DNA of 64,000 nt from Chondrus crispus (lineage: Eukaryota; Rhodophyta; Florideophyceae; Gigartinales; Gigartinaceae), in contig NW_005178587.1 of assembly GCF_000350225.1 (NCBI RefSeq), forward strand, positions 124,001 to 188,000. Reading direction: 5' to 3'. The translations under genes and the position numbers were made by a program. Positions 20,933-33,547 of the stretch are shown here, one piece after another. The notes below the pieces were generated by a model that saw nothing but the letters and a program-made list of their open reading frames with translations, was not told where the DNA came from and did not search any database. Each line of letters starts with the position of its first letter. Positions within the stretch are counted from its first letter, which is position 1.

Positions 20933-22600
20933 CTAATCATCTCTATGAGACATCTGAAAGGCTCCTACTCGAGCACGCGCACGAGCGCGAAGGCGACGCA
21001 CCTCCCGGCTGTGCTCTAACCGCGCCCTCCTCCCTTCGCGTGCCGGTTTCAGAACTACCAAGCGCCTAATGTCACCTGCCGAATCCATCTTATAGTCTCG
21101 CAGCAACTGTTCGTCCTCCGCCTCCCTCTGCGGCCTCGCCGGAGGATGGCGACGCTCGTCTCTTCGCTTCAGTGCGTTTAGGATAGCTTCTGCCGTCGGA
21201 TGCACACCAGATCAGTTGGAAATCTTGATTGTACATTCGTCTTCGACGTCTTGTGGCCTCAATAGACTCCTCCCGGTGCTCCTAAAACTAGTAACGACGT
21301 CCTCGAGACTAGGTAGCATTTCCTCAGCCTGTTCCCATTGCTCACTAAAATATTGGAGCTTCTCTAAAGGGAAGATACTCACCGTCCTTGTGGCGTCATC
21401 CCAGAGTCCCGTTTTACGAAATCTGTTGGACACATCGCTCGCTGTTGTTGCGGAAGAGAGCGATACTTTCAGAACTTGGGCGACATCGAAGGCATCCAAT
21501 TTTGGCTTCAAGAGAGCCATGCGATGAATTTCTTTTTGCATGTATGACTTGAATGGCCCAAATACAGTAACGTCTAGCGGCTGTAAAATATGTGAAGTGT
21601 GTGCTGGGAGTCCAATAACCACAATGTCGTGATCACGAAGAAGTTGCAACATGCGGTATTGTACATGACCGCCAAAACCGTCTAGTATGAGTAGCAATTT
21701 CTGCCCTTCGTCACGCAAATATGAGATCTCTTCCACGAAATGCTTGGCCCACTCGTAAAAATAGCAAGGTGGTAGTGCGTTCACAACCGATTCGTATCGG
21801 CTGTGAACGCGGCGGAAATGTGGCTGCTTCCCGGGATAAACAATTACCGGCTTCAAGGATTCTCCTGCAGCGTTTACGACGCCCATAACCGTGACTCTTT
21901 TCAATTTACCCTTCGTGATAACAGCCTTGCTCTGCAATCTGGCTCCTCACGGGCCAACACTCTTCCGTAAACTCCTCCCTGCCATATTCTTGAAACTTAC
22001 GTCCGACTCTTCCAGGTTGAAAATGAAACGCGGATCGTAAATACAGAAGCGTCTTATCGCCTCCTGCACCCTTGCAATATGCTCGGCGACATTGGCACGA
22101 GTTACACGCTCCAATCGATCGCTCTCCATACATCTAACGGCCTGAACGGAAAGCCCCGGATGGCGATGCAAAAAGCCATTCAGCCAAGCTTTACTTGGCG
22201 GTCTGGTGAGGAACGGAACGCGGCGCCGACGAGCAGACGGCATCATTTGCGCCAGGTTTTTCGTGAGCTCATAGAGGTTTTGTCGTGTTAGTGCGGTATT
22301 GTTTCGCGGGAAATACATGGCGGCTTCTGCGATCAAATCCTCTTCGTCTTTATGTAGAACTTGATTACGACCTGGCTTCGGGATAGCAACAGAGAAATCC
22401 TGCGGCTCACAGGGCTGCCGTGCGGGAGGATTCGACATCCATCGCTTGTGGCATCGCCTCAAAGTCCACTGCGAAATGCCGCAGGTCTCAGCAGCGTCAG
22501 CAAATGAGACGCCATTCAGAACGTCAGCGTGCAATGCATTAGCAATGGGTTCAAGATGTGAGATGACCGCCATTATTGGAGGATGCAGTGTGCAAAGCAA
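20933..22600 (-). pseudogene. pogo/Tigger-like transposase B, broken by two in-frame TGA codons
   Basis: A single minus-strand frame runs from 22600 (or the ATG at 22573) to 20933 with only two interruptions, both TGA (21947-21949 and 21212-21214). The N-terminus has a helix-turn-helix (FADAAETCGISQWTLRRC) and a Tc5/CENP-B-like second domain (RRVPFLTRPPSKAWLNGFL). The catalytic part has FNLEESDVS, where the usual first Asp is replaced by Glu, then LLLILDGFGGH and SHILQPLDVTVFGPFK with the second and third Asp. The tail is basic. The D-to-E change together with the stops makes it a defective but rather young copy, since no frameshift has accumulated. Confidence 0.85.
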
Positions 22601-23902
22601 TCCAGTGTCGTTTTGGTCGTGCTGTTGATATGGCGTTGACGGCTTTCAATTGCGAAATATAAGATGTGTTTGTGATTGTTCTTTCCGAGGGTGCCCATTT
22701 TTTCGCGCGAAGGCGTTGCTGTTTCTATTGAGCGGACTTTTGGTGCTGCGAAGTGGCGGGACGGGGTGTGAAGAAGTTCCTGCACTGCAAAATAATATAA
22801 GACGAACACGTTGCGAGTTTTATGCAAATTGCAAATTATGTTCTATACTGTTACCAACCAAAGTACATGGAACTCACTGGTCAGTTTAGCCGACAGTCAT
22901 CAGACCGCGGGAAGGAAATTCGCAGGGCACGTTGAGGAGAACGTCGTTCGAATTGTTGTTTTTTGTATGTCTCCGGCCGCGCCTCTTGTCCGCGACCGTT
23001 GGGGGTTGGGCCAAGGGGCGAGACGGAAACGGGCGCAGGGCGGCGTAAGCAGCGGCTGTACTTAAGCAAGCGACCGACGGCACCCTAGGGCCCTAGCTAG
23101 CGTTTTACATACCTTTCCATACAGTTTCTGCACTGCGTCGACAAGAAGCCCGCAGCGTGGGAGCTACGGAAGGTGGACGCTCTATAACTAAACTCATTCC
23201 AAACAGATCTCCAGTTTCTCACCACCGTCCACTTCAATTGATCCTCTCCCCAGCTTCCACCACCCAGTCCCGCAGTCCGAGTAGTTTTAGTCCGACATCA
23301 ATTTGCGATGATTGTTCCTGCGGAGAGACCGCCGGGAGTACCTCTGTATAGTTTTGGTTGTACGTATAAGGAACTATAAAGGTGGTTACGTGGACTGAGG
23401 GCGGAGGATGGGATGTACACCTCATTCAATCGAAGGGTGCCATCATGAGAGACGTATCATCGGACACCCCATTCTCTAACCACCGCTGCATTCCTAACCG
23501 GATTAGTTGCTGAATAGTGTTGAAGAAACAAGATTACGCTTTATTACCTAAAGATCTTCGGTCTAGAGATGCTTACAGTGGATTGATTACCCGAATGCTT
23601 GCCCTGTCTTTCGCTGTCCCGCATTGGTGTGGACACAAACGTCGAAACAACGGCCAAAGCAGCGTAGTGGCGTGAGTCTCTTGCCACATCTGGGCCGCTA
23701 TCCCAGCGATACTACCCGCTCCGGCGGATGAGGACCACCTTCGGCGTTTATTGGGGCTCGCGTTCGTGGTTCATATGAGTTCGAGTTCTGCTTTGATAAG
23801 CTTCAAGACAAGAGGTAGATTCGGAGTAAGAGGGCGTAAGCAGCGAAGGGAGATCGCGTTATCTTGCCGAGCGCGTGAGTAAACAGTCTTGAATGGCTTA
23901 TC
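22601..23902. other. Spacer between transposase relics B and C
   Basis: No gene recognised. Short open frames at 22650-23070 and 23157-23351 have no domain. An ACCCTAGGGCCCTAGCTAG palindromic stretch lies near 23081-23099. The N-terminal DNA-binding part of transposase C may be decayed in 23500-23900. Confidence 0.4.
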
Positions 23903-25302
23903 ATGGACTCTGCCATAGACTTCGTGCGCAATGGGACACCCTTTTCTCGTGAAGGACGCAAGGACCTCGTGCAGAATTTTTGCGAACGCTTGCCCGAGGA
24001 GCGACTTGCAGCAATCCCTTTTGTTAATCTCCGTCCTGGGGACAACTTTTTATCCCGGTTTTTCACGCGAAACCCTATTCTCTCACTGAAACGCCACGGC
24101 ATTCTCGAAAAAGACAGGGCGACTGCAATTTGCCCCGAGAACATTGCGGAGCTCTTAGCACGTGTGCAAGAGGCATATGACGAGTACGGAATTACGAGTG
24201 GAGAGCATATCTTTAACCTTGACGAGTTCGGATTTTCAACCAGAACAGCCTAACGTGCGCGTGCAAGAAGTGTCATGGAGTCGAAGGGCAGGAGCAATTC
24301 AACCGAACAGAAATGGTGCGCCAATGGCGACCACGTCAACTCATGCCGGTTTCTTCTGCAGACGGTCGCACGTGGTATCTTGTTTCTATTTCATAGGGAA
24401 AGTGTGCGAAGTATTGCATTCGGCCTGATGGCAAGCGCAAGACCCCTGTATGTTACCTTGCCGAGAATGGCCGCATTATTTATCGGGACCTAGCCGGCAC
24501 TGACAGTGATGGTTTTTTTTATCAATTTTGTGAATGGTTCGTCACTCAGACTGCAGAACTGAGAGGAAGATATCGTAACCTTTTGTTAACACTCGACGGA
24601 TATGATGCCCACAACACCTTCCGGTGTTTAAATTTGTTCTGGCAGAATAGCATTTTCGTCATTGCATTGCCTGCAAATTCTAGTCATAGGACGCAAGTCC
24701 TTGACCTTTGTATCTTTTCCCGTTCAAAACCAAGCTCCGATCAAAACTAAGCTGCGAAATGAACTGAATGAGCGCATCTTGGCCCATAAATGATATATCC
24801 GTAATGATCTATCCGTATTGATATCTATACTCTAGGCGAATTGATTCATAATGCTTAGAAGGAGTCTGTCACGTGTTTGAATAATTTCAATGGCTTCAAA
24901 GCCTGTGGTGTATGGTGCGCAATGCGATGCAGGCCAATTCTAGAAGTTATTAAAATAACAGAAATAACAAACACGGACTGTTATGCTACTAGACGGGAGG
25001 CGTTTAGTTCCTCTGTAGATATTTGTACGAGCTACAGTACTACGATGAATTTGTTGCGGTCCGATGGTCCCGTTATGCTCAAGGGAACGTTGAGTACTAA
25101 GGGTGGGGCACTGTTGACCAGCGAGGATGTCTTGAAAGTGTTAGCGGAGAGAGAAGCAGCGCGTGCTGCAGCGGCCAGGGGTTGTATGTAGAGGGAAGCG
25201 GCAGCAGAGAAACTTCGTATTCAGCGGGAGCGGGAGGCCGAGGAACGCATTTCGGCCAGGGACGTGGCGGAAAGAGCACGAATTGCGCATGTATTGTTGT
25301 AG
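23903..25302 (+). pseudogene. pogo/Tigger-like transposase C, decayed
   Basis: Starts with a Tc5/CENP-B-like DNA-binding domain (NFLSRFFTRNPILSLKRHGI), then GEHIFNLDEFGFS with the first catalytic Asp, and a stop at 24251. After a frame change the reading 24262-24747 contains a TAG near 24398, LLLTLDGYDAH (second Asp) and ALPANSSHRTQVLDLCIF (third Asp). A decayed stretch follows, then a C-terminal part near 25030-25302 with TKGGALLTSEDVLKVL and an Ala/Glu/Arg coiled tail broken by a TAG at 25189. The tail type is shared with transposases A and B, but the sequence is not closely similar. Confidence 0.75.
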
Positions 25303-25673
25303 TGTAATGCGCCTGTCGGGCAGAGACCGCGGTCCGATGGTCCAGCAAAAACAACAACAGCAACAAAAAGAAGAACTGCCGACGGCACAGCGCTACGGAG
25401 TGTCCGACTCTCCCTTCTCCGTTTAAACGAGCTTGCGACTCGTAGTAGCTCGGATCCCTGATGGGGGGGCACAGAGAAATAGCCCGGCCCGGGATCGGTG
25501 TGGTAGAAACTTGCGAAGAGATCTGCTGGACGAGTGTGGGGTGGGGCGCGTACGTAGGTACCCCGGTTCCACTGGGTTGTAAGGCCAATGCTCGTTGAGC
25601 TTCTTCGACACCTTGTAACGCGACAAGGCCTTCGACGGAGGCGTCGCAACGCAGCCCGACGGGATGAAATGAA

Positions 25674-25918
25674 AGTAGCAGCGCTACGTCAACCGTGCCG
25701 CCCGATGGCTCGAAACACCTACACCGGTTCGGTCGCAACCGATCCCGATGGTACCAACACTGGCTCGTGCTACGACGGAGCCCTTCGAGGGAGACGTCGT
25801 TGCAACGGTCTCCGTCGGAAAATGGGTCACAGTAGCAGCGCTACGTCAACTGTGTCGCCCGATGGCTCGAAACACCTACACCGGTTCGGTCGCAACCGAG
25901 GCCGATGGCACCAACACA
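25674..25918. repeat. Two direct copies of an about 87-bp segment
   Basis: AGTAGCAGCGCTACGTCAAC begins copies at 25674 and 25831. Both end in ACCAACAC and are about 95% identical. On the minus strand each begins TTGGTACCATCGG or TTGGTGCCATCGG, a possible primer-binding or LTR-edge sequence. Confidence 0.8.
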
Positions 25919-25960
25919 AGATAAGGGAAAAATAGGTAGAATTAGAGATAGAAAAGAATA

Positions 25961-26220
25961 GGGAAATAAAGGAAAAAGAAAAGGGAACCCCGAGCGATAG
26001 AGGATGCCGTAGGCTTAGGTAAAAGGGAGCGTCTTCATAGAGACGGGCTTCGACCAAGGCGACATTCAACTCCGGCAACTCGGGTTCGTTGGGAAATAAA
26101 GGAAAAAGGAATGGGACCCCCGAGCGCTGAAGGATGCCGTAGGCTTAGGTAAAAGGGAGCGTCTTGGTAGAGACGGACTTCGACCAAGGCGACATTCAAC
26201 TCCGGCAACTCGGGTTGGTT
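25961..26220. repeat. 130-bp tandem duplication, possible LTR promoter repeat
   Basis: GGGAAATAAAGGAAAAAG starts units at 25961 and 26091, which are about 93% identical. Together with 25674-25918 and the AT-rich block at 26300-26340 this resembles the U3 region of a minus-strand LTR element. A similar layout (ACTCCGG, GACCGAAGGCTTCG, then an AT-rich block) is seen at 36040-36180. Confidence 0.65.
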
Positions 26221-26889
26221 TATTGACTTGTTCGGTCAAAGGGCTAAGTTATATAGAGCCCCGCCGGGGCGAGTACAGTAGCTCCCGGCTCTAGATTCTA
26301 GATCTAAATTAGTAAATAAAATTAAATAATTAAAATAATCGTGCGCTTCGTCGCACACGCGTGTCCCCCAACCCCGGACTACAGTATCCAGTTTTTTTCC
26401 TTTGTCACTTCCTTCCTCCCCCCTACCCGAGACGGGTATTGCACTACAATTGTGGATGTCGGAGAAGGGTGGGCGTGAGATGCAACGGCAAATATCCCGA
26501 GCGGAGATGAGTTCTCTAGCGCGACAGCGTGCACTCTGGTTTCCTACATAGCCATAGAAAATCAGAGCGGGAAGGAAGTCTCTTGCGCGACATCGTGCAC
26601 TCTTGTTACCTAGGTAACCATGAAAACCCCAAAAAAAAGAAACGATATCTTGATGCCCCGCGGTCGGAAACTCGGGGTAGGATAGCTCCTTGAGGTGCCT
26701 TAGGCCGATGAGGGCGTGCACCACATCTTGTGGTTCCATTTCGATACAATATCCGAATGTTCGGCATGTATCTCTTCCAGCAGGGTTCAACCCTCTGTCA
26801 AAGTTTGCGCTCATTTGGAGCACTGGAAGTGCTTCTTTCATTCAAATGTAGATTTTGGTTAGAAATAGAGAGGGAGCTGATATAGTGGA

Positions 26890-27085
26890 GGCGGTCACAT
26901 TCTACGTGTAGTAAATCATGAAAGGGAATGGATGGCTCCGATTCATTCGTCCCACCTTTTTCAGTCAATCAGAATTCTTGGTCCTACATCTCCCCTTTGA
27001 ACAATTAGAACGCCAGGTCCCACATTCCAGCAATGTTTCAACCAATCCCTTATCCTCACCGCGCAGGAATTTCAAAATTTCCTGT
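26890..27085 (+). repeat. Dispersed repeat, copy 1
   Basis: About 195 bp closely matching the reverse complement of 44944-45148. Shared blocks include GGATGGCTCCGATTCAT, AGAATTCTTGGTCC and CAGGTCCCACATTCCAGCAA. One frame is open (72 residues from 26918), but indels differ between copies, so coding is not supported. Confidence 0.85.
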
Positions 27086-27172
27086 ACAAAAACGGCAACC
27101 ACCATGGCGGCGACGGGGTCAGGCAGAAGTGGATAAGAACCAACAAACGAAAAAAGGAACAACAGTGAGATC

Positions 27173-27500
27173 GTGGAAAGAGTGGCTTCTGATACTGATA
27201 ATCTCGAATTCAATTATCCGAGTGGAGCGAACGCGCCTGTGCTTCGAGAATTGTCGCTGGAGGTAGAAGACGGGCAAACACGGACACTGATTGGCAAAAG
27301 CGTGTGCGCTAAAATTTACCATGGCATCACTGATGGAACAGATGTACGATTTGCGAAACGAAACGCTCATGACTGATGAGATAGATATCGGGGAGCACGA
27401 AGTCAAGTGCTTAAAGCAGCAAATGGGGATCGTGTCCGAGGGGCCAGACCTGTTTAACCGGACTGCGCGTGACACAATAACGATTTCCTTACGTGCAGAG
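27173..27500 (+). pseudogene. ABC-transporter (ABCB-like) nucleotide-binding domain relic
   Basis: Reads [23 protein letters not shown] and LIGKS, the start of an ABC nucleotide-binding domain up to a damaged Walker A. After a frameshift near 27300-27330 it gives [34 protein letters not shown], which lines up with the stretch leading to the Q-loop of P-glycoprotein-type transporters (the usual Q-E-P reads S-E-G-P). Signature, Walker B and membrane domains are missing, so it is a small decayed fragment of a host gene. Confidence 0.6.
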
Positions 27501-30028
27501 ACACGGGAGCCCGGCAGAAAACAAAATAGTTTCAGCGAGCGAATGAGGAGCACGACGGTGGATCAACGGTGGATGCATTGTGGCAACTATTTCATGGCCC
27601 GGGATGGGTAAACACGGGTGCGGTTCAGGTTTTCGGATTGTACGAGCGACGTGGCCATCAAAAAGGGCAGAATTTCATAGCTATGTGCTACCAGAGGCGC
27701 CCATTGCTAGACGGGGGAGAAGAGGAAGGGTGGGACGTATAGCGGGGTGCCCTCACTACCGAACGATTTTGTAAGAAACAATTAATTACTTCTTCTGCAT
27801 GACGGAATGACAGAACCCCCGCGTATCGCTTCTGAAAGTTTCGACAAAACTTATCTCCGGGCCTGCTGTTCTTATATCACAACTTTTGACGATGGCCCAA
27901 GGGGAAGTTGCTGACTAAATTTGAACTGCATCTTTGAGATCATCACGTCGCATCCAACGACCATTGCAGCTGCACTTCAGCAGTATTTCTATAATTTGAC
28001 CTTCTTCGTCGGCCGTGAGCGAACAACTTCTAGGAGGCAATTGGCGGTTAGTGGCCCTTTAGTGAAACCGGGAGACTAACATGCGCTCAATGCCAGCTCC
28101 TTTTCTGATACTGCCTTTGTCAACCTGCATATGCGGGTTATTGTTTCCACTTTTGTTTTCAGCCTGTTTTTCATGTAGGAACTGTGAAAATTCATGAATC
28201 TTGATGAGGGAAGAACTTTAGACAATGCCATCCACGAACTACACTTCGCATTTGTGGGCAACGTGTTATTAACATGTTGTCAACTTGTGCTTCGTGATAA
28301 TGCGCAAGTGTGCGGGTGTAATGGCTGTCACGATCAACATTGCGTGCTTTCAAGAATCCTTGGAAAAGAAGCGGTTTCTATCAAATGGAGTATATAATCT
28401 ATCTCGGAGCTGCGCGAGAGCACTGGATAAGGTTACTGTGAAATCGGCAGGCTCTGCATCTGGACCTTTTGCTTCAAATGAGGTAAGAAGGCTAGTGGCA
28501 CTGGTCCAGAGCCCTCAACAACCTCCGCTACTGCCCCAGCGACTGAGGCCTCGTTCTCTCCTGTACAGCGGCATTACTACAACCCGCTCTGGAGAGAGCG
28601 CTGGTGAGATCACCTCTTCAACTCTGTTTTGGCTGGTGAGCTGTCAACTGATGTTTGCGTGTTATGTACGTCGTGCAGCAACTGTTCTCATCTCTTTCTC
28701 ATCCCCCGGCTTAATTACGACCATGGATGGATGCAGATGGTGCGTTTGTGGTTACTCTGCTGTTGGCGTATGGCTGAAAGCGTAGGTAGAATGGGTAGCG
28801 ATGGTAATTTTGAACGTGGTTGTGCGGCCAAAGCCTGCACGAGATGTTGGACAAAGATTGCATGTAGACCGGCTCCGTTAAACCACCGTGCTGTTAGACA
28901 CCCCTGGGCAGAGAGTTGGAGTGCTGGTGGTGTGGAAGGTTTGGCAACACGAGTTGTAATGTGGCGTGAACAAAGGTAGAAAGCCGACAACCCAACAAAC
29001 GATGCATATGTTGGATCATTGTGGGTCCGCAGAATTCTGACAGATCTAGTTGAAAGGCAATCTCTTTTTCTTTCCTTGAAATGCTAATGGGTCGCTTCTT
29101 CTGGCTTTTTTGTGGCTTCTGTCGTATGGACGCTGAGTACTTGTCGTGCACGTCCCAGAAAAGCCGTTGGGAGGAAGAATGAGCACCGCGCAAAACCATT
29201 GGCTTCTATTTACAGTTCCAAACTGCTTTTTGTTGATGGGGGCGGACTCGTAGGCCCACGGGCAATGCACCTCTGAAGTGACGGACAGTGCCGTGGTGAA
29301 GCTTACCGCAAAAAACCAAGGTCCCCTTCGGCCGAACGAAAACACTACATAGGCGCGTAACAAAATCCCCTGTATGGATATTCCCATCAACATGATAAAG
29401 CCTCCCGCTCGCCCGCAGCGAGCGACAGCGCACGCCGCGCCGCAAGCGACTGACTGCGACCAACATGGGAGCGCCCACACCGGCGCGTCCCATTGGCAGC
29501 CCCCACGTCACCCGCCACCGCAGATTTCGCATCGCAGGATGCAATCATCGAATTGCAAATATCATATCGCTCGTTTCGCAATGCAAGAGGCCATCCTCTA
29601 ATTGCAAATATTATATCACCCGCCACGCCACCCCCTTCCCCCTCCCCCCACCGTCATGCCGCCCCCACTCAAAAACCATCGACCACGCGCCCTCGCTCAC
29701 TCCGCCCCGTCTGCATCCCCGCCCGGCCCCCCCACCGGTGCGGCCCGTCGGCCGCGCCCACGTCACCCCCCCGCCACACGTTTCGCATCTCGCGATGCAA
29801 TTCTCGAATCGAAAATATCGTATCACCCGCCTCACTGCTCCATTATGTAGCATAATCGCGAGGACGTTATTTAGTCGCGCGGGGTGGCTACTGTACACTC
29901 ACGACACGTTTTACAGGGCGTGCGGGCGCGGCTGTAAGTACGCGCTTGCTGCTCGCTGTGCACGTGTACAGCGGGACGATCCGGAGTAAGGCCGGCGAAC
30001 TTACCGTGTAAGCCCCTAGATAGATACT
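27501..30028. other. Gene-poor region
   Basis: No recognisable protein. A 65-bp segment (CACGTCACCC, TTTCGCAT, GATGCAAT, ATCGAATTGCAAATATCATA) occurs near 29509-29575 and again, diverged, near 29760-29825. The open frames at 28285-28979 and 29046-29626 have no identifiable domain. Confidence 0.45.
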
Positions 30029-30464
30029 GTAGTATGTTATGATAGATTATTTACTTGTATATTAAATGACAGGGCGACCGGCGGCGGAGGGAGGGGGAGG
30101 ACAAGCACGGGCTGGGTACCAGATCCTCCGCCGCAGGTCTACCCCCGTCCGCTTATTCTAAACGCCTTCTCTTAACGCGAGCGCGTTAACCAAGAACTAA
30201 CGCGGGTAGCGGTCGCGACACGTGCGCAAGCGAGCTGGATCCGCCTCCGCCCTTCGGCGCTAGAACGCTAACTAGCGCCGCCCCCGGGCGTCGAACGAGT
30301 CGATCCGCTCTAACGCGTACGCGTCCGCGTCCGCTCCCCACCGTTCTACCACGCTACCACCGCCCGCGTACGTTCTGGTGTTTGTGTGTTTTTCTTCCTG
30401 GCTTTAACACAGGCCTTACGCCAACCTAGCTAAACCCCTATCGCGACCGGTGGTTTATGCTACA
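30029..30464 (+). mobile_element. Solo LTR of the Gypsy chromovirus family
   Basis: Starts TGTAGTATGTTATGATAG and ends TTTATGCTACA, matching the ends of the 5' LTR at 51200-51625. Shared internal blocks include GGACAAGCACGG, GATCCGCCTCCGCCC and CCCGGGCGTCGA. Length is 436 bp against 426. No gag or pol follows, so it is either a solo LTR left by recombination or the end of an otherwise lost copy. The flanking five bases do not match, so no target duplication can be claimed. Confidence 0.75.
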
Positions 30465-31119
30465 CATTACTCCCATCCCCCGCCGCCACACCGCCCCCAC
30501 CAATACACTATGGACCACGCGCTCCCGCTCATTCCCGTCACTGCACCCTTCGTTTGGAGCCGTTTCGGAAGACGGCTGTACGATTGACGAAATCTAGTGG
30601 CTTTCCTGTTGCCTTCTTGTGAACAAAGAAGGTAGTAAAGGCGACCAGCATGCCGCGGACGGAGGACACAACGATGCTCGGACCATAGACGACGTTTGTG
30701 CGCCTGCCACTCTCCGGCTACGAGACGACAGAATGTGGTTTGGGCAGTCGGGGCTCTTTGCGTGGCTCAGCGCTGTTCAGTGGAGGACCTTGGAAGGCTA
30801 GCGTTGTAGAGAGCAGTACCAAAAGGAGCGGAATGGCGAGACCGGACGTTTCGGCACAAGGAGCAAAACGACGCGTTCTGGCCCTAGGGAGGGTAGTGGT
30901 TGAGGTTTGCAAGGGTAGCTTGTTGTTGTGCTCTCCTTTCCTTTCGTACGCATATCTAGATGTCTCATTGGAAGCCGCCAGTGGGTCCAGAGTTCGTAAA
31001 TCCCACCGGGAACGGCAAAATCCACGATTATTGATGAGTTCTTGGACTGGTTCCGAGGCTATGTATGAGGTAAGTAGTCATCACTGCAGTTCAATTTAAT
31101 GGCAACTGAACGATTAAAG
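30465..31119. other. Spacer without recognisable gene
   Basis: A plus-strand open frame (30698-31099) has no known domain and overlaps a minus-strand frame of similar quality. Neither is supported. Confidence 0.4.
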
Positions 31120-31442
31120 GCTTTTCAACAACTTTGCCTTAATACCCCTTTTTGTTCTCTCATAGTCTAAGCACCCACTTATATACGTGCACCAACACGG
31201 TTTGATAGAATAGGGACATCTACTTTCTGTATTCAATGCAAGCGCGACATTCTTTTATTGCCTAAATCACTAGAATTTGTACAAATGACACTGTCGATGT
31301 GTCAAGTTAGAGCCCAACATAAACTGACACTTACGCAGATATCTTGCTCACCATGCAATTACAACACTCAAGGATCCTCGTCGGCTCCGGATGTACTCAA
31401 TTCCAGCTTACAAAATCAGCACATCAATTTCTTCCTCCAACA
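31120..31442 (-). repeat. Copia 3' LTR
   Basis: Matches 36391-36709 in the same orientation. The coding strand starts TGTTGGAGG at 31442. The match ends at GCTTTTCAAC on the plus strand, so the outer edge may be truncated. Confidence 0.85.
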
Positions 31443-32296
31443 AACGCCGCCTTGCCGGTGTTTTCTGCTGAGTTTCCTTCGAACAAATTGAACAGTTTTC
31501 GCATTTCTTCAAATTTGCCCTTCGTCATCGGCTTGGTCAATATATCTCTAGACATGCATCGTGTTGGGCAATACATTACATTAATGAGTCCCGACTTAAC
31601 CATGTCTCGAACGAAGTGATATCTTATTGTAACATGCTTGGCTCTCTCTTCGGTTCCACTCCACGTGATGGCACCTGAGTTGTCCTCCTTGACTTCTGTA
31701 GACAATTTAATCGAGATTCTAAACTCTCGCATCAGCTCGCGAATCTACCTGACTTCTCGGGCACAGTCGCTGAGTGCGATGTACTCGGCCTCACTTGTAG
31801 AGGGCGGAATGGACTTTTGCTTCTGTGTTTTCCAACCAGCTAGACCTTCGCCAAGAAAGATAGCTATCCCACTCATTTATTTGCGATCCTCTGCTATGGA
31901 TGCCCAATCCGCATCACCACTGGCGTGAACCAGTCTGGCCAGTTGTAGCTTTGACTCAAAAGTACCTTTTCCGTAGACGATCCCAAATGATTGTGTTCCT
32001 TGAAGGTAACGCATAACACGTTCCAAGGCTAGCCAATGTTTCTCCTTCGTAGCTGCAGCGAAACGAGAAAGCATGCTCACTGCAAAGGATATGTCCGGCA
32101 GCGTCCGAGTCGAGAGAAATAGTAGAGCGCCAATTGCCTCCTTGTAAGGAACTGCAACAACTGGATCACTATCTAGGATTGAGAGGTTCTGGTCGGGTAG
32201 CCTTGGAGTACATACGGCCTTGGAGTCATCCATTTTGAACCTTTTCAAAATCTTCCTCACGAAATGTTCCTGTGTCATGAGCACCTGTCTTCCCAA
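31424..32296 (-). pseudogene. Copia 1: end of RT and RNase H
   Basis: 32296-31877 encodes LMTQEHFVRKILKRF, GALLFLSTRTLPDISFAVSM and GDADWAS, the connection and start of RNase H. After a break the frame 31732-31424 encodes EDNSGAI, KHVTIRYHFVRD, VMYCPTRCMSRDILTKPM and EEMRKLFNL, the standard Copia RNase H end. It stops beside the 3' LTR. Confidence 0.9.
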
Positions 32297-32325
32297 ATCC
32301 TTAAACTAGTCTCCCAAGAAATACT

Positions 32326-33547
32326 TCAACAGTCTCCCAAGAAGTACTTCAACGTACCCATATCCGTCATCGCAAACATGTTTTTCAGATCTGCGTTAGC
32401 CTTCAAGATGTCTGCTGCACTGTTTCCCATAACCAAAACGTCGTCGACATACATTAGAACCCATATCATCTTCTGTCCATTTCCTCTAGTGTAGACACAT
32501 TCGTCAGATTGTAACTGTTTGAATCCACAGGAAGCGACAGTTTTATTCCATTTCTTGTTCCAAGCCCTTGGGGCATTCCTCAATCCGTACAACGCTTTCT
32601 CTAACTTCAGCACCGCATCCTCTGGTATATTCAGTCCCAAGTACGGAGGAGGTTCAATTTATATGGTATCAGCCTCATGTAGGGTGCCATTTAAGAAAGC
32701 AGATGACATCCATTCGGTGTACCTCGCCTCCTGTCAGCCACGTCATAGCACATGCTAATATGATACTAGAGAAGTCTACTACTGGTGCGTAGATACCTCT
32801 TCAAGATTTTGCTGGTACCTCTTATCCGCAAGCCTTGCCTTGTACTTTTCCACAGTTCCATCAGCATTTCTTTTGATCTTGAGCACAACATTGTTGTCAA
32901 GGGGTCTTGAAGTAACAGATGAACGTTTGACTGTAACCCACGTGCGATTCCTTACGAGTGATTCAATTTCTTGCAATTGCCTGCTTCCACTGTAAAGCAT
33001 CCTCTCGGTTGAATGCATCATGAAGTGTAAGTGAATCGTCAATGTCAGCCGTTGATGTAACGTCTACTCCTTGAACCATGCTTGTGTACGACAACCTCTC
33101 AGGTCCTTTCCCGACTCTGTCAAGATACCTGTTGATACTACTTGTACCAGCATTCGGTACATAAGTCAAGTCCTCAACTGATACTCCACTACTGAGCGGA
33201 CTAACGGCCTGTTCTAAACAAGTGGCCTCATGGTCATTTTGAGATGGAAAACCCTCAGCCGAAGCCTCCTCCTCAGTATCTGAATCTTCCTCGTCCCCGT
33301 CAAACTCTTCCAGCAACCCCGGCATATCGTCGTCTGTTTCGTTACCATCTGTTTCATTCTGAGTGCCCAATTGCAGATTACTAACTGAGTTGTGCACCTC
33401 TACCTCCCGGCGACTTGCCAGAAATACGTCCTCATTAATCATAACGTGCCTCACATGCTGGACAGTTTGAGTATCAGTAAACCATACTCGATAAAAGGAA
33501 TGAGTTAATGACCGTAGCAAGATTGCTTCCATACTACTCTTAGCCAA
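32326..33547 (-). pseudogene. Copia 1: integrase-RT linker and reverse transcriptase
   Basis: 33547-32963 is an acidic linker (VEVHNSV, EEFDGDEEDSDTEEE) ending in DAFNREDALQWKQAI. The frame 33042-32779 holds NRTWVTV and YKARLADKRYQQ of the RT fingers. After a damaged stretch, 32640-32326 has KALYGLRNAPRAWN and the catalytic YVDDVLVMGN near 32440. At least three frame changes separate the pieces. Confidence 0.9.

Noticed and set aside
26236-26841. 201-codon minus-strand frame
   Set aside because: Contains a duplicated segment and no domain, and overlaps LTR-like and repeat sequence.
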